Of a stretch of DNA of 55,760 nucleotides, positions 42,067 through 50,944 are shown one piece after another (position 1 is the first letter of the stretch; every line of letters starts with the position of its first letter). Origin of the DNA: Bacteroidales bacterium (GTDB lineage Bacteria > Bacteroidota > Bacteroidia > Bacteroidales > F082); assembly GCA_017381865.1 (NCBI GenBank), contig JAFOBJ010000029.1, positions 1-55,760 of the forward strand. The letters are read 5' to 3'. Made by a program: the position numbers and the translations under genes. The notes under the pieces were generated by a model, which saw only the letters and a program-made list of their open reading frames with translations, did no database searches and was not told the DNA's origin.

Positions 42067-42160
42067 AAATAAAGTTGCTAAGTTGCTAAGTTGCTGAGTC
42101 AACAGTCAGAGTTCAGAGTTCAAAAGCCTTAGTTCTTAGTTCTTAGTTCTTAGTTCAGAG
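42067..42160. repeat. Run of short tandem repeats
   Basis: AAGTTGCT triplicate, CAACAGTCAGAGTTCAGAGTTC, then TTCTTAG four to five times, ending at the aroQ stop. Confidence 0.75.
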
Positions 42161-42575
42161 TTTCAATCAAATAAAGGACCGCTTCCTCGTAGCCTTTCAA
42201 GCCCTTGCCAACTATAGATTTGACAGAAGCTTCCGCAGTGTATGAATGATGGCGATATTCTTCTCGAGAATAAATATCGCTGATATGAACTTCAACGACT
42301 GGAGTTTCAATGGAACGAATCGCATCAGCCAAAGCAATAGAAGTGTGACAATAAGCACCAGGATTAAAGACGACGCCGTCGTAATTATCCCAAGCCTCAT
42401 GCAATTTATCAATCAAAACGCCTTCGTGATTAGATTGAAAATAATCCAACTGATGCTCTGGAAAATTGTTTTTCATCTTTTCAACAAAATCAACAAGCGA
42501 CTCAGTTCCATATATTTGTGGTTCTCTCCTACCTATAAGATTCAAGTTAGGACCATTTAAAATTAAAATCTTCAT
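42150..42575 (-). CDS. aroQ: 3-dehydroquinate dehydratase, type II
   Basis: Third step of the shikimate pathway: dehydrates 3-dehydroquinate. It is 141 residues from the ATG at 42575, the normal size for this small dodecameric enzyme. Motifs: ILNGPNLNLIGRREPQIYG (catalytic Arg/Tyr region), YFQSNHEGVLIDKLHEA and VFNPGAYCHTSIALADAI (catalytic His), VEVHISDIYSREEYRHHS. The open frame extends upstream but that part overlaps the divergent promoter, and the -7 word at 42593-42600 supports the inner ATG. Confidence 0.96.
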   Translation of the reverse strand: MKILILNGPNLNLIGRREPQIYGTESLVDFVEKMKNNFPEHQLDYFQSNHEGVLIDKLHEAWDNYDGVVFNPGAYCHTSIALADAIRSIETPVVEVHISDIYSREEYRHHSYTAEASVKSIVGKGLKGYEEAVLYLIETLN

Positions 42576-42592
42576 CTTATTATTTTTTCTTG

Positions 42593-42600
42593 CAAACTTA
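42593..42600 (-). promoter_or_regulatory. -7 promoter element of aroQ
   Basis: TAAGTTTG on the minus strand, 17 bases before the aroQ ATG. It lies only 12 bases from the divergent -7 element of the TPP-controlled gene. Confidence 0.5.
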
Positions 42601-42612
42601 AAAAAAAATATA

Positions 42613-42620
42613 ATATCTTT
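42613..42620 (+). promoter_or_regulatory. -7 promoter element of the TPP riboswitch transcript
   Basis: TATCTTTG, giving a transcript that begins about 42625, just before the riboswitch. Confidence 0.65.
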
Positions 42621-42630
42621 GCTTCGACTT

Positions 42631-42730
42631 TCAATAGGGGTGCCTTTTTTACGAGAGTAAAATGAAATACAGGCTGAGATCACACCCTCTGAACCGGATA
42701 CGGATAATGCCGAGACCGGGAAATGAGCAA
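42631..42730 (+). promoter_or_regulatory. TPP (thiamine pyrophosphate) riboswitch
   Basis: Contains the conserved core in order: GGGGTGCC, CTGAGATCACACCCTCTGAACC, GGATAATGCC, and GGGAAATGA. These match the thi-box aptamer that binds TPP. A downstream CCTATTG (42748-42754) is complementary to CAATAGG at the 5' edge (42631-42637), so an alternative helix could form when TPP is absent. The riboswitch controls the TonB-dependent receptor that follows. Confidence 0.93.
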
Positions 42731-42789
42731 AATCAAAAAAATTCCCTCCTATTGATTTAAAATTATTAACAACTTTAAATCAATTAGTT

Positions 42790-45210
42790 ATGTTCAAAAC
42801 ATTTAAAACTTTAGTCTTGATTGCAGTCATAATGCCATTGCAATTATTTGCACAATTCAGTTTAAGCGGAAATGTGATAGACAAAGAAAACCACGAAGCT
42901 TTAATCGGTGCGCACATATCTTTAAAAGAATTGAATCTCATGACCGTCAGCGACGAGTTCGGCAACTTTAATTTTAAGAACATCGAGAAAGGAAATTACA
43001 CATTAGAAGCATCTTACATAGGTTTCAAAACTTATGAAACTACCATTAACATCACCAAAGACAGCAAGATAAAAATTGCGATGACAGCTGATTCCATGAT
43101 GGAAGACGAAGTCATTGTGACAGCATCGCGCATTGGAGAGAAGACGCCACTCACCTATTCTGAAGTCACTTCTAACGAATTGAAAAAGAGCAACCAAGGA
43201 ACAGATTTACCTTTTCTTTTACAAAACACACCATCTGTCGTCGTCACTTCCGATGCTGGCGCTGGCGTGGGATATACGAGCATGAGAGTTCGGGGCAGCG
43301 ACCTCACAAGAATCAACGTCACTTTGAATGGAGTTCCAATCAACGACGCAGAATCGAGTCTGGTTTATTTCGTCGACCTTCCTGATTTAGCATCGTCTGT
43401 AGATAACATACAGATTCAGAGAGGCGTAGGAAATTCAAGTAATGGCGCAGCAGCATTCGGCGCTTCTATAAACATCAAAACTGACGAACAAACGACAGAG
43501 CCTTTCGCACGATTGAGTAGTTCCGTCGGCTCGTTCAACACATTGAAAAACACATTGAATTTTTCTACTGGAAGAAATAAAAACGGTTTCAACGTCAACG
43601 GAAGAATCAGCAAGATAAATTCTAACGGATACATCGACAGAGCTTATTCAGATTTGTTCTCATATCAACTTTCAGCTTCATGGTCAGATGAAAATGACTT
43701 CCTTAAATTCATGATTATGAACGGAAAAGAACAGACTTACCAAGCATGGAACGGTACACCGAAAGACAGTCTCGCCACAAATCCAACCTTCAATCCTGCG
43801 GGAATGATGTACGACAAAGACGGTAATTTCATCGGTTATTACGAAAACGAAATAGACAAATACAACCAGACTTATTATCAATTACATTATGCTCATAGCT
43901 TTAGTCAAAATCTAATTCTGACAGCATCAGCATTTTTGACAACAGGAAAAGGTTATTACGAAAACTATAAAAACGACAAGAAATTATCCAGTTACGGATT
44001 AGAACCTTTGATTATTGGCGACACTACAATTCAACGACTTAACTTAGTACAACAGAAATGGTTAGACAACATATTCTATGGTGTCAACATAAACTTAAAT
44101 CAAAAAGTTGGAAGATTTGACATCAATTATGGTGGCAGCTGGAACAAATACGACGGCAATCATTACGGAATCATCAACTGGGCAGAATACGCAGTTCCTT
44201 TGAATTACAGATGGTACGAAAACAAAAGCAACAAACAATATTACAACGTTTATGTATCAAGCAATTACGAGTTAAATTCATATCTTAACTTCTTTGCAGA
44301 AATACAATATCGACACATCAATTATGACTTAAACGGCATTCATGATGATTTAAACGACATCACTCAAAACCATATCTTCAATTTCTGGAATCCTAAAGGC
44401 GGCGTTTTTTACACCATAAATGAAAATAACTCAGCATATTTTTCAGTTGCATATTCAAACAGAGAACCAAACCGTGACATCTACACCGACGCCGACGAGA
44501 TTCAAAGAGAGAACATCACACACGAAAAACTCATTGATTATGAATTAGGTTATTCTTATAGAAACAGAAAAATTGCTTTGAACACCAACCTTTTCTATAT
44601 GGATTACAGAGACCAATTAGTTTTGACAGGCGAGATTAACAATGTTGGAGCGACTATTATGACGAATGTCGATAAAAGCTACAGATTCGGTCTGGAAGGA
44701 AGCCTTGCTTATCAACCAAACAAATATTTTGCTTTAGATTTCAACTTCGCTTTAAGCCAGAATAAGATTTTGAATTTCGTTGATTTTGTTGACAATTACG
44801 ATGCTGACTGGAATTATTTAGGACAAATCGAGAATAATCTTGGCACAACCGACATTTCGTTTTCACCAAATGTGATTTCTGGTTTGAATTTGAAAGTAAC
44901 GCCAATAAGATATTTAGACATCGTATTTCAAGAGAAATATGTTGGAAGACAATACATTGACAACACCTCTACCCTTTCAAGAAGTCTGGACCCATATTTC
45001 GTAAGCAATGTAAATATCAATTACGAATGGAAGCAGTCATTGTTTAAGACATTGAATTTCAATCTTTCGATAAATAACATCTTCAACAACAAATATTGCA
45101 GCAACGCTTGGGTTTACAAGGCTCTTGTCGGTGGAACAGAATATATTGAAGACGGATATTTCCCACAAGCTGGAATCAACTTTATGTTTGGAATTATTGT
45201 GGAGATTTGA
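42790..45210 (+). CDS. TonB-dependent outer-membrane receptor, probable thiamine importer
   Basis: An 806-residue receptor. Signal peptide ends LQLFAQFS; then a carboxypeptidase-regulatory-like domain (SGNVIDKENHEALIGAHISL, residues ~22-110). A plug domain with MRVRGSDLTRINVTLNGVPINDAESS follows, and then a 22-strand barrel to the C-terminus (GINFMFGIIVEI). The TPP riboswitch upstream and lack of a SusD partner fit a vitamin receptor rather than a glycan one. It is repressed when TPP is plentiful. Import of thiamine or a precursor is inferred from the riboswitch, not from ligand-contact residues. Confidence 0.88.
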   Translation: MFKTFKTLVLIAVIMPLQLFAQFSLSGNVIDKENHEALIGAHISLKELNLMTVSDEFGNFNFKNIEKGNYTLEASYIGFKTYETTINITKDSKIKIAMTADSMMEDEVIVTASRIGEKTPLTYSEVTSNELKKSNQGTDLPFLLQNTPSVVVTSDAGAGVGYTSMRVRGSDLTRINVTLNGVPINDAESSLVYFVDLPDLASSVDNIQIQRGVGNSSNGAAAFGASINIKTDEQTTEPFARLSSSVGSFNTLKNTLNFSTGRNKNGFNVNGRISKINSNGYIDRAYSDLFSYQLSASWSDENDFLKFMIMNGKEQTYQAWNGTPKDSLATNPTFNPAGMMYDKDGNFIGYYENEIDKYNQTYYQLHYAHSFSQNLILTASAFLTTGKGYYENYKNDKKLSSYGLEPLIIGDTTIQRLNLVQQKWLDNIFYGVNINLNQKVGRFDINYGGSWNKYDGNHYGIINWAEYAVPLNYRWYENKSNKQYYNVYVSSNYELNSYLNFFAEIQYRHINYDLNGIHDDLNDITQNHIFNFWNPKGGVFYTINENNSAYFSVAYSNREPNRDIYTDADEIQRENITHEKLIDYELGYSYRNRKIALNTNLFYMDYRDQLVLTGEINNVGATIMTNVDKSYRFGLEGSLAYQPNKYFALDFNFALSQNKILNFVDFVDNYDADWNYLGQIENNLGTTDISFSPNVISGLNLKVTPIRYLDIVFQEKYVGRQYIDNTSTLSRSLDPYFVSNVNINYEWKQSLFKTLNFNLSINNIFNNKYCSNAWVYKALVGGTEYIEDGYFPQAGINFMFGIIVEI

Positions 45211-45236
45211 TAGGATTTGAGGATTTGAGGATTTGT

Positions 45237-45442
45237 AGAGACGTATCATACGACACATTTTAAAATAAATAATATGTCGTTGATGCGTCTTTAAGTTAGG
45301 AATTAGGAGTTAGGAGTTTCGGTGTCTTGGTTCTTAGTTCAAAAAAAAGAGAGACGTATCTAATTCTATGAATTATGACACGTCTCTACTTCTATTTAAA
45401 TTTCTGAGACGCAGCATAATTCTCGAATTTTGATACGTCTCT
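45237..45442. repeat. Cluster of GAGACG palindromic repeats
   Basis: Three elements with inverted ends GAGACG...CGTCTC: 45237-45290, 45350-45387 and 45406-45442. Between them is TTAGGAATTAGGAGTTAGG-like low-complexity sequence. Relation to the copy at 16753-16804. The cluster fills the convergent gap between the receptor and the ATPase genes. Confidence 0.75.
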
Positions 45443-45447
45443 ACGTT

Positions 45448-48183
45448 TTAGCTTAATAATTTCTTAACTATTCTCATCGCCTCGCCTATGACGAATATTG
45501 GCAATGTTCCCAAGATTATGTACATCCAGTCTTTTGCGCTCATTGCTGCTACGCTGAACATTTCGCCGCCGAAGCTTACGATGAGCAACTGACCAGCAAC
45601 GATGACGAATAATGCGAGACCGAAACCAGCGATGACGTCTTTTCTGAACAATCCTTTGAATGCAGAGCCTTCGCTGTGGAATGCTTTAGCGTTAAATAAA
45701 TTCCAGAATTGCAAGAACACGAATATCGTGAAGATGTATGTTTGTTCCAAAGTTGAGATTCCTTGTGATGCTTGGAAGTTGAAATAATTCTTGAAATATT
45801 CTGCGAATGAGAAGTCAGCCAATGAAGTAACATCAGCATGTTTAAAGTATTGAACGAGGCCGAACATCAAAAGAACGAAGAAGATACCGACGCCGAATAT
45901 CTGCCACATCATTGGTTTTGTGATGATGTTTGCTTCTCTGCTGCGTGGTTTCTCTTTCATCACCATTTCTGATGGTGGCAATGAAGCGAGAGCTAGAGCT
46001 GCGAATGTATCCATGATGAGGTTAACCCAAAGCATCTGAGTCACTGTGAGAACCATTTCTGTTCCGAGCAATGCGCCGAGCATAACGATGAGACAAGCTG
46101 CGACATTGATAGTCATTTGGAACACCACGAAACGTTGGATATTGATATACAAAGAACGTCCCCACATCACAGCGCGGGCGATACTATTGAATGAGTTGTC
46201 GAGGATAGTGATGTCGGAGGCCTCTTTAGCCACTGTGGTACCATCGCCCATTGAGAGGCCGACTTGAGCAGCCTTCAACGCAGGAGCGTCGTTTGTACCG
46301 TCGCCAGTAACAGCAACGACTTCGCCATCAGATTGAAGCAATCTTACAAGACGTTCTTTATCCATAGGACGTGCGCGTGACATAATCTTAATCTTATGCA
46401 TTACTGAAAGAGCTTCTTCATCAGAAAGAGCTTCCCAGTCTTTACCAGTGATATGGTTAACTTCCTTAGAATCAGTGCCGAGCCACAAACCAAGCTGACG
46501 ACCGATTTCTATTGCTGTACCTGGAGTGTCACCAGTAACAATCTTAACATCAATACCAGCTGACATACAATTTCTTACAGCTTCAGCGACATCACCACGG
46601 ATTGGGTCAGCGATAGCAACGATACCTAATAATATAAAGTTTTCTGCTACTAAATCGTCTGTATTTGGATCGAATGACTGTTCGTTAGGGTCGCCCACTT
46701 TATAAGCGAATGCGAGAGTACGCATTGCCTTACCTTGATATTCAAGAAGCTGACGCTCAACATCTAAGCGATATGGAGTGATATCGACTTCACCTTCTGG
46801 AGTTGAGATTTTATAGCAATGTTTCAACAAGATTTCAGGAGCTCCTTTAACATAGAAGATTGGTTTTCCCATCGATGGTGACTCAACGATAGAAGCCATG
46901 AATTTATACTTTGTTGAGAAAGGAACTTGTTGATACATCTTAACGCCTTCTCTAACTTGCATATAGTCAACGCCTTGTTTATTCAACCAAAGTAACAAAG
47001 CACCTTCAGTTGGATTACCGATAGCCTTGATTTTCTTTTCATCGCTAAAGTCGAGGAATGCTGTTGTGTTAAGAGCGAGACTTTCTTTTATAAGGTTGCT
47101 GATTTCGTTATCACCTAATTGCTTTTCTGGAAGAGCTAGGAAACTCATATCATTGACACTCATTTGGTTTTGTGTCAAAGTACCAGTTTTATCTGTACAG
47201 ATAACAGTTGCTGCGCCCATTGTTTCACAAGCATGCATCTTTCTGACGAGGTTGTTAGCTGTAAGCATACGTTTCATGCTTAAAGCGAGACTGAGAGTAA
47301 CGCTCATTGGAAGTCCTTCAGGAACAGAAACGACGATGATTGTAACAGCCATCATCAATGTATTAAGGAGATATTGAGCGAAACTGAGCCATTCAAAAGT
47401 TGAGAAATCAAACATCACGAGACGCATCACGAGGATGACCGCAGCGATGCAGTAACTTGCAATTGTGATGATTTTTCCAAGATGATCGAGTTGATTATCA
47501 AGAGGAGTTTTAATATTATTATCAATTTGAGAACCTTGGTAAACCTTACCCCATTCTGTTGCATCACCTACTTTGTCAACTATCATCACGCCGTGGCCGT
47601 CAATCACTTTACTACCGCGGAGAACGTAGTTTGAAGGATAAGTAGCGTCTTTTTTAAAGTCTTTAGGGTCGATGGTTTTTGTTGCCATTGGTTCGCCAGT
47701 GAGGTCAGACTCATTGACTTGGAGTGAGAACGCATCGATGAGTTCGCCATCGGCAGGAACTTCGTCGCCGGTTTCGATGATAACGACATCACCTACAACG
47801 ATTTCTTTACGACCGATAACTGTAATGTTACCATTACGAACGACTTTAACTTCTTCATCATCACTGACTTTATTAAGAACCTCAAACTTCTTGTTTGCAC
47901 TAACTTCAAAAGCAAAGCCGATGCAAGTAGCGAGCATAATAGCCACGAAGATTCCTATTGGTTCAAATAAAACTGACAGGCCTTCATCATGTGCGAAGAA
48001 TTCATACAAAGAAACTCCGACCGATAAAGCCAAAGCTATCAATAAAATTCTGATGATTGGGTCTTTAAATTTTTCAATAAACTGATGCCAGAGCGATTCT
48101 TTTTCTGGCGGCGTCAAGATATTAGAGCCGTGTTTTTTACGACTTTCTTCTACCTGTTCTGTTGTTAAACCTTTGTGTATCAT
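45448..48183 (-). CDS. Calcium-translocating P-type ATPase, PMCA type
   Basis: A 911-residue ion pump of the inner membrane. Catalytic Asp in VICTDKTGTLTQNQMS; ATP-binding segments KGAPEILLKHC and TGDTPGTAIEIG; hinge GDGTNDAPALKAAQVGLSMG; dephosphorylation loop ESDLTGEPMA. TM4 carries VVSVPEGLPMSVTLSLALSMKR, the PEGL motif of the plasma-membrane-type calcium pumps. Bacteroidales usually have one such gene. The calmodulin-binding tail of animal pumps is absent. A -7 element precedes it. Confidence 0.92.
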   Translation of the reverse strand: MIHKGLTTEQVEESRKKHGSNILTPPEKESLWHQFIEKFKDPIIRILLIALALSVGVSLYEFFAHDEGLSVLFEPIGIFVAIMLATCIGFAFEVSANKKFEVLNKVSDDEEVKVVRNGNITVIGRKEIVVGDVVIIETGDEVPADGELIDAFSLQVNESDLTGEPMATKTIDPKDFKKDATYPSNYVLRGSKVIDGHGVMIVDKVGDATEWGKVYQGSQIDNNIKTPLDNQLDHLGKIITIASYCIAAVILVMRLVMFDFSTFEWLSFAQYLLNTLMMAVTIIVVSVPEGLPMSVTLSLALSMKRMLTANNLVRKMHACETMGAATVICTDKTGTLTQNQMSVNDMSFLALPEKQLGDNEISNLIKESLALNTTAFLDFSDEKKIKAIGNPTEGALLLWLNKQGVDYMQVREGVKMYQQVPFSTKYKFMASIVESPSMGKPIFYVKGAPEILLKHCYKISTPEGEVDITPYRLDVERQLLEYQGKAMRTLAFAYKVGDPNEQSFDPNTDDLVAENFILLGIVAIADPIRGDVAEAVRNCMSAGIDVKIVTGDTPGTAIEIGRQLGLWLGTDSKEVNHITGKDWEALSDEEALSVMHKIKIMSRARPMDKERLVRLLQSDGEVVAVTGDGTNDAPALKAAQVGLSMGDGTTVAKEASDITILDNSFNSIARAVMWGRSLYINIQRFVVFQMTINVAACLIVMLGALLGTEMVLTVTQMLWVNLIMDTFAALALASLPPSEMVMKEKPRSREANIITKPMMWQIFGVGIFFVLLMFGLVQYFKHADVTSLADFSFAEYFKNYFNFQASQGISTLEQTYIFTIFVFLQFWNLFNAKAFHSEGSAFKGLFRKDVIAGFGLALFVIVAGQLLIVSFGGEMFSVAAMSAKDWMYIILGTLPIFVIGEAMRIVKKLLS

Positions 48184-48265
48184 ATAATAACAATTAGTAT
48201 ATTTTTTTATAATAATTTTATATTTCTCTTAATAGTCAACAAAATTCCACTACATTAAGCATATG

Positions 48266-48273
48266 CAAATATA
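48266..48273 (-). promoter_or_regulatory. -7 promoter element of the calcium ATPase
   Basis: TATATTTG on the minus strand, 82 bases before the ATG. Confidence 0.4.
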
Positions 48274-48333
48274 AATATTTTTATCTTCACAATTAGCTAA
48301 CAATCAAGCTATATTATCATTTTTTCAACAAAA

Positions 48334-48364
48334 AAAAGATGCAGAAATATTTCTACATCTTTTC
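48334..48364 (-). terminator. Terminator of the LPP20-like lipoprotein gene
   Basis: AGATGCAGAAAT / ATTTCTACATCT stem (one mismatch) between A-run and T-run, just past the stop of the gene at 48392. Confidence 0.7.
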
Positions 48365-48391
48365 TATAATTACAATAATGGAAAATAACTA

Positions 48392-48946
48392 TTATCTTTC
48401 CATTTTGCTCATTTCTTCTTCAAGAACTTTTTTGAATTTTTCGTATTCGAAATCAGTTCTAAGTTTTTGATCGTCACTGATTTTATTTGCAATACCATCT
48501 AAAACAGTTTTACCTGTCAATTCTACACATGCAAAGCAAATTGTGTTACCTGCAGTACTACCTGGCATTGTTCCTTCGCATATAATTGGCGTTCCAACTA
48601 ACAATTGTTCAACGACTGTACGAGCGAGGTCTTGTACGCGTTGGTTGAAATCGCTATCTGCACCGCTGATGTATTCACTTGTGTAATTATCAACGACACG
48701 TTTTATTGTAGCGGTAACTTGTGTTGCCAACTCTGCACGAGCTGTTGTCGCTGCTATCGAACGAGCCTGTTGCACCTGTCTGTCGCTTGATGCAACATGT
48801 TGACCCAAATAGCGGAATGTATCTTTTGTTGAAATACAATCAGGACATGGAAGGTTCTTCATCGTTGTAACACCTTTTTTTGAGCCGCAAGAAGCCATAA
48901 CCAAGGCCATCAAAGCTACACCTAATAATAAAGTTATCTTTTTCAT
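48392..48946 (-). CDS. LPP20-like lipoprotein
   Basis: A 184-residue lipoprotein: lipobox VMASCGS gives an acylated Cys near residue 20. The mature part has a conserved helix SIAATTARAELATQVTATIKRVVDNYTSEYI, then SDFNQRVQDLARTVVEQLLVGTPII and a beta part with ICFACVELTGKTVLDG. This arrangement is the LPP20 fold seen in Helicobacter and in Bacteroidota paralogs. Cys pairs LPCPDC might bind metal or form a disulfide. A second LPP20-like protein is encoded next, same direction; the two are probably functionally linked. Confidence 0.75.
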   Translation of the reverse strand: MKKITLLLGVALMALVMASCGSKKGVTTMKNLPCPDCISTKDTFRYLGQHVASSDRQVQQARSIAATTARAELATQVTATIKRVVDNYTSEYISGADSDFNQRVQDLARTVVEQLLVGTPIICEGTMPGSTAGNTICFACVELTGKTVLDGIANKISDDQKLRTDFEYEKFKKVLEEEMSKMER

Positions 48947-49045
48947 TTTGTTATTTTTTTAGATTACGCCTACTCTTTTGCTTTTCGGCATCCGCTTATA
49001 TTCAACTTATTTTCAATCAATTAAAATTATCAAAAAGTATTTGTA

Positions 49046-49993
49046 TTATAAATTTATCAATACTTTTTCAGTAATTCTTTTTTTGCCAAAGGTAAACTTT
49101 ATTTCGATATAATTATCATCTTGTTCAAAACAATCGAAGGTATTGAAATTAATTTCTATTTGATTTCCGTTATGTTTTTTAACAAAATCCCTTGCGCATT
49201 CCCCCTTTAATTGAGGTAACAATTTAGTTTTCAAGACTTTATCATAACATTTCAATTGAATAACAAGTTTACCGCTTGTATTTTCCAAAACTTCAATATA
49301 AATATTACCTATTGTTTTTTCATAAAGGTAAATATTATTTTTCAACTTATTATATTTGGCAATATCTTCTTCGCCGTATTCTTGCATCATTGTTTTCATC
49401 ATATTGATATTTTCAAGCATAACATCAACATTTTCAATATCTTCAAGAATATTTTTATAATTATCTATTTCATCGTTGACAAGTTTATCTTGTGCATTAT
49501 AAGCAGATATAAGCTCGTCCAATTCAAAACTTGAAAAAGGATAGCGGATATAATAATCGTAGCAGTATTCCTTAGTTTTTTTATTACGATAACGTTCCCA
49601 ATAAACATCGGCCTTTGTAATGCTAAAACCTTGAAGTGCAGGCATTTTAGCAATTCTAACAGTCGTATTATTCCTTATTTCTTCTATATATTGTTCTTTT
49701 GATTTTCCATTAAGATTAACGACAGTCCAGTCTATATTCTTCTCCATTTCACCTATAACTTGAACTGCTATTGAAGACGCCACTTGATTCAGCAAAGACA
49801 TCATGACATCATTCTGAGCCTCTTCCAATGTAGCAACTTTACTTGCTTGTATTATAAAAGCTCCGAATGTATTGCCATTTGTCAACCAAGCCGGTTTGTT
49901 TTTTGGAGTTTTTTCGATAAGCTTATAATGTTTTTGAGCAAATCCAAACAAAGGTAAAAACGACATCAATAATATTAATATATTCTTTTTCAT
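49046..49993 (-). CDS. LPP20-like secreted protein, longer paralog
   Basis: A 315-residue protein with a Sec signal (LLMSFLPLFGFAQKH) and no lipobox Cys. Residues ~30-150 follow the LPP20 pattern: KPAWLTNGNTFGAFIIQASKV, then the helix EEAQNDVMMSLLNQVASSIAVQV, and SITKADVYWERYRNKKTKEYCYDYYIRYPFS. The second half is a coiled coil (DEIDNYKNILEDIENVDVML) and a C-terminal beta domain. I do not know its role. It is upstream of the smaller lipoprotein with a 99-base gap and its own -7 element. Confidence 0.65.
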   Translation of the reverse strand: MKKNILILLMSFLPLFGFAQKHYKLIEKTPKNKPAWLTNGNTFGAFIIQASKVATLEEAQNDVMMSLLNQVASSIAVQVIGEMEKNIDWTVVNLNGKSKEQYIEEIRNNTTVRIAKMPALQGFSITKADVYWERYRNKKTKEYCYDYYIRYPFSSFELDELISAYNAQDKLVNDEIDNYKNILEDIENVDVMLENINMMKTMMQEYGEEDIAKYNKLKNNIYLYEKTIGNIYIEVLENTSGKLVIQLKCYDKVLKTKLLPQLKGECARDFVKKHNGNQIEINFNTFDCFEQDDNYIEIKFTFGKKRITEKVLINL

Positions 49994-50055
49994 ATATTTA
50001 TCTTTTAGGATTTACTTACATTTTCAGTTAACACATATTTCAACTGTTACTCTTG

Positions 50056-50063
50056 CAAATGTA
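50056..50063 (-). promoter_or_regulatory. -7 promoter element of the longer LPP20-like gene
   Basis: TACATTTG on the minus strand, 62 bases before the ATG. Confidence 0.4.
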
Positions 50064-50101
50064 AATCTATATTTTAACAAAAGCAAATTTTATAAAAAAA
50101 A

Positions 50102-50126
50102 GAGGAAATTCTTTGTGAATTTCCTC
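50102..50126 (-). terminator. Terminator of the DUF4251 gene
   Basis: Ten-base stem GAGGAAATTC / GAATTTCCTC with a TTTGT loop; a T-run follows on the minus strand. Confidence 0.8.
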
Positions 50127-50153
50127 CAATTAGATACGATATAATTCTTTCAT

Positions 50154-50813
50154 CTATGGCAACGGATACAAAGTCGAGGCGTTTTCTGGAGACACAATAT
50201 CGCCTGTAAACGTAGCTTGTCCGCCGTCATTTGAGTAGAACACTATCCTACCAGTTCCATTAGCTTGGACATACACTTTAAAGTTGACTGGAATCACGCC
50301 AGTCCAAGTTCTAAACGAGCCTGTTATCACGAAAGCTCCTTCAGGATCAGACATATCGACATTGTAAGATGTCAATGTCGCAGGTGTGTTTGGCGTATCC
50401 CACGACTGCCAATTCCAGCCAGGCCATCCAGGAGACGTATAACCTGGGTCAATTCCTGGAATGCCAGGCCCATACCACGACAATGGCGATGCTGCAAATC
50501 CAGACATGTAACTTGGAGGATTGTTAAACGCAATACTGATTGCTATTTTATCTTTTATAATAGCAAAATAATTTTGGAATGAAGTAACCGGAGACTCTTG
50601 TCCAAAAGGACCGATGAAGGTATTTGCTTCCAAGACAAATGCCGTGTCTTTCACCAGTTTTGTCATTTCGGCACGCGACTGTGCCAACTCCATCGCCTGA
50701 CGTTCTTTACGAGCAGCGCGACGTTGCATTCTGTCTGCATTAGCGGAACTCTGAGCAAAAAGGCCACCGCTCAAAAACAGAAGCAATGTTAAAGATAATA
50801 ATCTAGATTTCAT
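50154..50813 (-). CDS. DUF4251-type secreted protein
   Basis: A 219-residue protein from the ATG at 50813, with signal LLSLTLLLFLSGGLFAQSS. The first mature part is a charged helix (RMQRRAARKERQAMELAQSRAEM), followed by the DUF4251 beta domain (FVLEANTFIG, NYFAIIKDKIAISIAF, ITGSFRTWTGVIPVNFKVYV). In this copy the middle loop is long and Pro/Gly/Trp-rich (SPLSWYGPGIPGIDPGYTSP). Family function unknown; widespread in Bacteroidales. The longer open frame upstream lacks a signal and is not used. Confidence 0.72.
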   Translation of the reverse strand: MKSRLLSLTLLLFLSGGLFAQSSANADRMQRRAARKERQAMELAQSRAEMTKLVKDTAFVLEANTFIGPFGQESPVTSFQNYFAIIKDKIAISIAFNNPPSYMSGFAASPLSWYGPGIPGIDPGYTSPGWPGWNWQSWDTPNTPATLTSYNVDMSDPEGAFVITGSFRTWTGVIPVNFKVYVQANGTGRIVFYSNDGGQATFTGDIVSPENASTLYPLP

Positions 50814-50944
50814 AATACTTGATGTTTTATTTACACATAAACACCAAATATTATTTTTTTGTTTTAATGACAACAGACAAAGGACTATGAATTGCATATT
50901 AAAAATTCTATAGCCCGTTGTCTGTTGACTTTTGTCCGTTATCT

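Noticed and set aside
42576-42683. N-terminal extension of AroQ
   Set aside because: Overlaps two divergent promoters and the TPP aptamer; family length fits the inner ATG.
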